Shown here: positions 13,355 through 16,405 of the stretch, one piece after another
How positions within the stretch are numbered: position 1 is the stretch's first letter
Layout: each line of letters begins with the position of its first letter
Program-made: the position numbers and the translations under genes
Notes under the pieces: model-generated
The model's input: only the letters and a program-made list of their open reading frames with translations
The model's database searches: none
Told to the model about the DNA's origin: nothing
Assembly: GCA_025934635.1 (NCBI GenBank)
Contig: JAICWX010000201.1
Coordinates: 1 to 16,405, forward strand
Reading direction: 5' to 3'
DNA length: 16,405 nucleotides
Source of the DNA: Streptosporangiaceae bacterium
Lineage (GTDB): Bacteria > Actinomycetota > Actinomycetes > Streptosporangiales > Streptosporangiaceae

Positions 13355-13834
13355 TCAGTTCACATCCGGTTCTGGATGGCTGGCCAGGTACCGGCTGGCC
13401 TCCTCGTCGTCAATGAGCGAGTTGTCCGCCAGCCACTGGACGGCCCGCCGCCCGGCGCGGGCATCACGAAAGGCGTTCCACGCCGGCAGCAGGTCCGGGT
13501 ACTCCTGGTGGAGCTCGTCCTTGAACCGGCGAAAGGCCCCCTTGCCCTGGATGGCCCGTGCCAGCCTGCGTCCGGCCCGTTCCTCGGTAACGGCCCCGGC
13601 GAAGTCCGCCATGTCCTGGTACCAGACCCAGGACGGCAGCGGATCGATGCCGACCAGGCCGAGGTCGTCCAAGTCGTCGAGGTCGACCGGTGTCTGCCCG
13701 TCGATACCGGTATCGCTCGTCCAGAACACGACCTTCCCGGTCTCCGGGTTGATCAGCCAGTAGTGGTCGTAGTCGGTCTGGTCGGCCAGCGCGTCAGCGA
13801 TCTCCTCGAGATCCAGGCTGCTCAGCTCAAGCAC
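13355..13834 (-). CDS. UPF0158 family protein
   Basis: A 159-residue cytoplasmic protein of the uncharacterised UPF0158 family. The N-terminal part DLEEIADALADQ leads to HYWLINPETGKVVFW, the family's acidic middle follows, then a highly conserved core: YQDMADFAGAV, ARAIQGKGAFRRFKDELHQEYPDLLPAWNAFRDARAGRRAVQWL. The start is GTG 13834 with only a weak ribosome site; no better start is in frame. It is 34 bases downstream of the small lipocalin-like gene on the same strand and is probably the last gene of that operon, converging on the PhzF remnant with only 15 bases between. No molecular function is established for the family. Confidence 0.9.
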   Translation of the reverse strand: MLELSSLDLEEIADALADQTDYDHYWLINPETGKVVFWTSDTGIDGQTPVDLDDLDDLGLVGIDPLPSWVWYQDMADFAGAVTEERAGRRLARAIQGKGAFRRFKDELHQEYPDLLPAWNAFRDARAGRRAVQWLADNSLIDDEEASRYLASHPEPDVN

Positions 13835-13868
13835 GGAGCCAGGATAATCCCGGCATCCAGACTATGCT

Positions 13869-14303
13869 CTACCTCTTGCGTAACACGCGGGCATAGGTCA
13901 GCCGGAAGTCCCGCGCCCACTGCTGGCCGTCGTCCGAGCTCTGCCACTCCCCGTCGATGACCGTGCCGTCATCGCTGATGCTGCCGGTGAACCGCTGGCA
14001 GCTGCCCAGCGGCGAGAAGTCCGGCTTGGTGCGTTCCAGCGTCCAGGTGCGGCCGTCGAAAGTCATCGCGTAAAGCCGGGCGACGCCGCGCGAGTCGAAA
14101 TAATGCTGGACGTAACCGCCGTCATCAGCCGTGACCACCAGGCAGCAGCTATCGGGCGCTTCCGGGACCGGCACCGTGGTCCGCTGCACGAGAACGTCAC
14201 CCATCATCTCGAACACGACGTGCCCGCGGACATCGGCGGCGCCCGGCAGGTCGACGGCGAGCTCCCATTCGCCCGCGAGTTCCCGCAGCGAACTGATTCC
14301 CAT
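13869..14303 (-). CDS. Small conserved actinobacterial protein, lipocalin-like beta protein of unknown function
   Basis: About 144 residues with no signal peptide and many alternating beta-type stretches. Recognisable blocks are LRELAGEWELAVDLPGAADVRGHVVFE, YVQHYFDSRGVARLYAMTFDGRTW and CQRFTGSISDDGTVIDGEWQSSDDGQQWARDF. This pattern, an opening LxGxW and a later GEW, suits a small beta-barrel of the DUF1579/lipocalin-like kind; it is common in actinobacteria without a known function. The start is fixed by a strong GGAGAGGT (14311-14318) seven bases before ATG 14303. A longer frame up to TTG 14354 exists but has no ribosome site. It lies between the DHFR-like reductase gene (gap 92 bases) and the UPF0158 gene (gap 34), all on the minus strand. 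Confidence 0.82.
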   Translation of the reverse strand: MGISSLRELAGEWELAVDLPGAADVRGHVVFEMMGDVLVQRTTVPVPEAPDSCCLVVTADDGGYVQHYFDSRGVARLYAMTFDGRTWTLERTKPDFSPLGSCQRFTGSISDDGTVIDGEWQSSDDGQQWARDFRLTYARVLRKR

Positions 14304-14395
14304 CCCGCTCACCTCTCCAGTGACGCTCGTCATCGCGGTCATCACTCGGTACAACGAAGCGAGCCGCCGGTAGTCATCGCCCGCAGCGGAGCTCG

Positions 14396-14953
14396 TTACC
14401 CCGTGGTCCTGACCGGCTGGTAGACGTGGATAACCGTCCCGTCGGGAAAGCTCTTCGCCTCGGCGAGATCGACCCGCAGCGGCTTGGCCAGGTCCTTGAA
14501 CAGCGGCAGCCCGTTTCCCAGCACGACCGGCAGGATAACCAGGCGGTACTCGTCGATCAGGCCGGACCGCGAGAGCGCCTGGACGAACGCGGCACCGCCA
14601 TGGGCCATGATGTCGCCGCCGGATTCGCGCTTGAGGGCAGTGATCTCCTCGGTCAGGTCACCGCGGGCAATCCGGGAGCCGGCCCATCCGGCGGCGGGCA
14701 GCGTCCTGGAGAAGACCACCTTGGGCAGGGTATTCATGAAATCCGCGTAGTCGCCGGTCGCGCTCGGCCAGTATCCGGCCATCTCCTCGTAGGTGACGCG
14801 GCCCATGATGTGCGTGCCGACCTGGCCCAGGGCGGCGACCTTCCAGGCACGGACGTCCGGATCCTCATCCGGAAGCCCCCAGTCACCTTCGCCGCCCGCC
14901 CCGGCGACATACCCGTCCACCGTGACACCCATCTGCAAGACCACGCGCCGCAT
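14396..14953 (-). CDS. Dihydrofolate reductase / RibD C-terminal domain family reductase
   Basis: A 185-residue single-domain protein of the RibD-C/DHFR-like fold, which binds NADPH; most members have unknown substrates and are not true folate reductases. The opening RRVVLQMGVTVDGYVAGAGGEGDW is typical, then GTHIMGRVTYEEMAGYWP, KVVFSRTLP, and GGDIMAHGGAAFVQALSRSGLIDEYRLVILPVVLGNGLPLF, the family's cofactor-binding and C-terminal core. ATG 14953 is chosen because AAAAGGAG lies directly upstream at good spacing; the frame stays open for 18 more codons without a ribosome site. It is divergent from the second LysR gene, 103 bases apart, and is probably the first gene of a three-gene minus-strand unit under that regulator. 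Confidence 0.92.
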   Translation of the reverse strand: MRRVVLQMGVTVDGYVAGAGGEGDWGLPDEDPDVRAWKVAALGQVGTHIMGRVTYEEMAGYWPSATGDYADFMNTLPKVVFSRTLPAAGWAGSRIARGDLTEEITALKRESGGDIMAHGGAAFVQALSRSGLIDEYRLVILPVVLGNGLPLFKDLAKPLRVDLAEAKSFPDGTVIHVYQPVRTTG

Positions 14954-15006
14954 CGGGACTCCTTTTCCAGGGATTTCCGCCGTTGCCCTCAAGGACGGAT
15001 CAAGCA

Positions 15007-15035
15007 TTGCCGTCCGCCCGCCGCGCGTCTAATAT
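15007..15035 (+). promoter_or_regulatory. Sigma-70-like promoter of the second LysR gene
   Basis: TTGCCG (15007-15012) and TAATAT (15030-15035) are separated by exactly 17 bases. The -10 lies 21 bases before the ATG at 15057, so the leader would be only about 15 bases, and there is no clear ribosome site, which fits near-leaderless expression. The pair matches consensus well for such GC-rich DNA. Location between divergent genes supports it. Confidence 0.5.
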
Positions 15036-15056
15036 CCGCGGCCATAACCTGACGGC

Positions 15057-15947
15057 ATGGATGTCGATACCCGGCTGCTGCGCTCCTTTGCCGTCGTCGC
15101 GGCCGAGGGGAACCTGACCCGCGCGGCCGAACGGCTGTTCGTGTCCCAGCCGGCCCTGACCAAGCAGATCAGGCAGCTGGAAAGCCAGCTGGGCGTGCGG
15201 CTGTTCACCCGGTCCCGGGCCGGGATGACCCTGACCGAGGCCGGCCAGGCGCTGGCGGCGCAGGCACCCGCCGTGCTTGACCGCTGGGATCAGGCACTAC
15301 GGGAGACCCGGGCCGCCGCCAGCTGCGCGGCCCGGGTGCTGCGGGTCGGATTCATCTCCAGCGCCGCCAACGAGGCCACCCAGCAGATCATCGCGGCGTT
15401 CGCCCGCCGCCGCCCCGGCTGGCGGGCGGACCTGCAGCAGGCCTCCGGATCGGACCCCACCGCCGGGCTGGCCGCCGGTGACGTCGACGCGGCCCTGCTG
15501 CGGCTGCCGTTCCCCGGCCAGGACGAGATGCGGACCGAGGTCCTGCTCACCGAGCCGCGCTGGGCCGCGCTGCCCGCCACTCACCCGCTCGCCCGCCGCG
15601 ACCAGATCTCCTTCCGCGAGCTGTGGGACGAGCCATTCGTCGCCGCCACCACCGAAACCGGCTGGTGGCGCGACTACTGGCTGGCCACCGCCGAGCGCGA
15701 GGGCCACCCGGTCCGCATCGGCTACGCCACCGACCAGCCCGACGCCTGGCTGACCGCGATCGCCAACGGCTACGGCGTCGCCCTGACCCCGGAATCCGCC
15801 GCCCGCTACTACGCCCGCCCCGGCATCACCTACCGGCCGGTCACCGACGTCAGCCCCAGCCAGGTCTGCGTCGCCTGGCCACCCGCCAACGACACCAACC
15901 CCGTCGTCCAGGACTTCGTCCAGTGCTGCCTGGCCAACAAGCCCTAA
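15057..15947 (+). CDS. LysR family transcriptional regulator
   Basis: A second LysR protein of 296 residues. The N-terminal helix-turn-helix region is canonical: LLRSFAVVAAEGNLTRAAERLFVSQPALTKQIRQLESQLG, followed by VRLFTRSRAGMTLTEAGQAL and the coiled linker. The effector-binding domain starts at about VLRVGFISSAANEATQQIIAAF and ends with a normal tail. Only a weak purine patch precedes ATG 15057, but a good promoter lies just upstream. It is back-to-back with the DHFR-like reductase gene and most likely regulates it and itself. It is only distantly similar to the other LysR in the window, so the two are not a recent duplication. The effector is unknown. Confidence 0.95.
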   Translation: MDVDTRLLRSFAVVAAEGNLTRAAERLFVSQPALTKQIRQLESQLGVRLFTRSRAGMTLTEAGQALAAQAPAVLDRWDQALRETRAAASCAARVLRVGFISSAANEATQQIIAAFARRRPGWRADLQQASGSDPTAGLAAGDVDAALLRLPFPGQDEMRTEVLLTEPRWAALPATHPLARRDQISFRELWDEPFVAATTETGWWRDYWLATAEREGHPVRIGYATDQPDAWLTAIANGYGVALTPESAARYYARPGITYRPVTDVSPSQVCVAWPPANDTNPVVQDFVQCCLANKP

Positions 15948-16232
15948 CCGCCGAACGAGCCGGCCGAGATACCTCCCTTGGCACCCTCACCGCAGAAGCT
16001 TTCGGTCGACCTCCGAAGGTAGACACGTCTGACCGGGCGGCTCGAGGGTGGCGGCGGCCCGGCCCGCCCGGCGCGGACCCCGGTTAACGCCTCGTTAGCG
16101 GGGCCGCTGGAAAGTGGCCTCGTCGCTGGAATCGGCCCGGCCCGACGGATCGCGGGAAAGCGGCCATCGAGGTGCCATGATGCCGCCGCCCGGCTGGCAG
16201 CGAGCTCAGACGCGTTCCTACCGGAGGTTGTT
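15948..16232. other. 285-bp intergenic region before the acyl-CoA synthetase gene
   Basis: No gene is supported here. An imperfect hairpin CTTTCGG...CCGAAGG at about 16000-16018 may end the LysR transcript. A dyad around TTAACG/CGTTAG lies at 16078-16103. A GGAGG ribosome site at 16223-16227 precedes the next gene. No clear promoter pair was found. Confidence 0.5.
16078..16103. promoter_or_regulatory. Imperfect palindrome, possible operator or terminator
   Basis: CCCCGGTTAACG (16078-16089), a CCT centre, then CGTTAGCGGGG (16093-16103) form a dyad with one mismatch and one bulged base. It is 130 bases before the ATG of the acyl-CoA synthetase gene. The form suits a TetR-type operator, as such genes are often controlled by TetR repressors, but a factor-independent terminator is equally possible. 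Confidence 0.35.
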
Positions 16233-16405
16233 ATGTACATGACTCAGGCGCTGCACCGGTTGGTGCAGCAGGAGCCAGACCGCCCGCTGACGGTGTACCG
16301 GGGACGGGTCCGCACGGTGGCGGAGTCGGCGGACCGGGTGGCGCGGCTGGCCGGCGCGTTGCGTTCGGCGGGGGTCGGCCCCGGCGACCGGGTGGGCATG
16401 CTGTC
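16233..16405 (+). CDS. AMP-binding acyl-CoA synthetase, N-terminal part (runs off the window)
   Basis: The first 57 codons of a gene that continues beyond the window. The sequence from ALHRLVQQEPDRPLTVYRG through VAESADRVARLAGALRSAGVGPGDRVGML matches the beginning of ANL-superfamily acyl-CoA synthetases, which activate carboxylic acids with ATP before loading them onto CoA. In these enzymes the opening helix is followed by TxxELxxxVxRLAxALxxxGVxPGDRVxxL. The ATP-binding (YTSGTTG) and later motifs are not in view, so the substrate class cannot be told. ATG 16233 has GGAGG five bases upstream; ATG 16239 is two codons later and less well placed. Confidence 0.85.
   Translation, partial: MYMTQALHRLVQQEPDRPLTVYRGRVRTVAESADRVARLAGALRSAGVGPGDRVGML

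Noticed and set aside
14304..14354. Longer start for the small lipocalin-like protein
   Set aside because: A strong GGAGAGGT directly before ATG 14303 and the family's start at the LxGxW block favour the shorter form.
15944..16240. Minus-strand 98-codon frame in the last intergenic region
   Set aside because: Arg/Ala/Pro-rich with no recognisable domain or ribosome site; it would overlap the next gene's start.

Overview
The window is very GC-rich, uses GTG and TTG starts freely, and carries a conservon (cvn-type sensor / roadblock / DUF742 / GTPase cluster), a layout typical of mycelial Actinomycetota. I place it in that phylum (Streptomyces, Frankia or Streptosporangiaceae-like) but cannot name a genus. 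No rRNA, tRNA, CRISPR array, transposase or phage gene was seen.

Layout. (1) 9-5850: a peptide/nickel-type ABC importer. A fused two-domain ATPase and two permeases lie on the minus strand as a tight operon. The solute-binding lipoprotein lies divergently on the plus strand. A 450-bp control region between them holds a 3 x 16-bp tandem repeat. (2) 5851-7024: a convergent hairpin region, then a minus-strand NMT1-type binding lipoprotein gene interrupted by an in-frame TAA. (3) 7075-10343: a conservon on the plus strand. The sensor-kinase gene (cvnA) lacks its first membrane segment and most of its ATPase domain, and its C-terminal tail lies in another frame. The cvnB, cvnC and cvnD genes look intact. 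(4) 10344-10728: a non-coding stretch with three adjacent stem-loops and a probable esterase C-terminal remnant. (5) 10729-13339: an NmrA-like NAD(P)-binding protein divergent from a LysR regulator, followed by a PhzF-like gene with an internal deletion and frameshift. (6) 13355-15947: a minus-strand run of a DHFR/RibD-C-like reductase, a small lipocalin-like unknown and a UPF0158 protein, divergent from a second LysR regulator. (7) 15948-16405: a possible operator/terminator region and the start of an acyl-CoA synthetase gene that runs off the window.

How the parts work together. The ABC importer genes make one transport unit with a shared control region. The cvnB-D genes normally work with CvnA at the membrane, where CvnA senses, CvnB and CvnC are small partners and CvnD is the GTPase output. 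Here the sensor is damaged. The two LysR genes each sit back-to-back with a likely oxidoreductase target, the usual autoregulated LysR arrangement.

The most striking signal is the concentration of broken genes between about 5990 and 13339: a binding protein with an internal stop, cvnA with N-terminal loss plus an internal deletion, a PhzF gene with an internal deletion, and an esterase stub. This is either a decaying chromosomal region or a stretch of assembly errors. The sequence alone cannot decide between them. I did not find a convincing wholly new system. The nearest candidate is the divergent pairing of an orphan NMT1 lipoprotein with the NIT-type conservon sensor.
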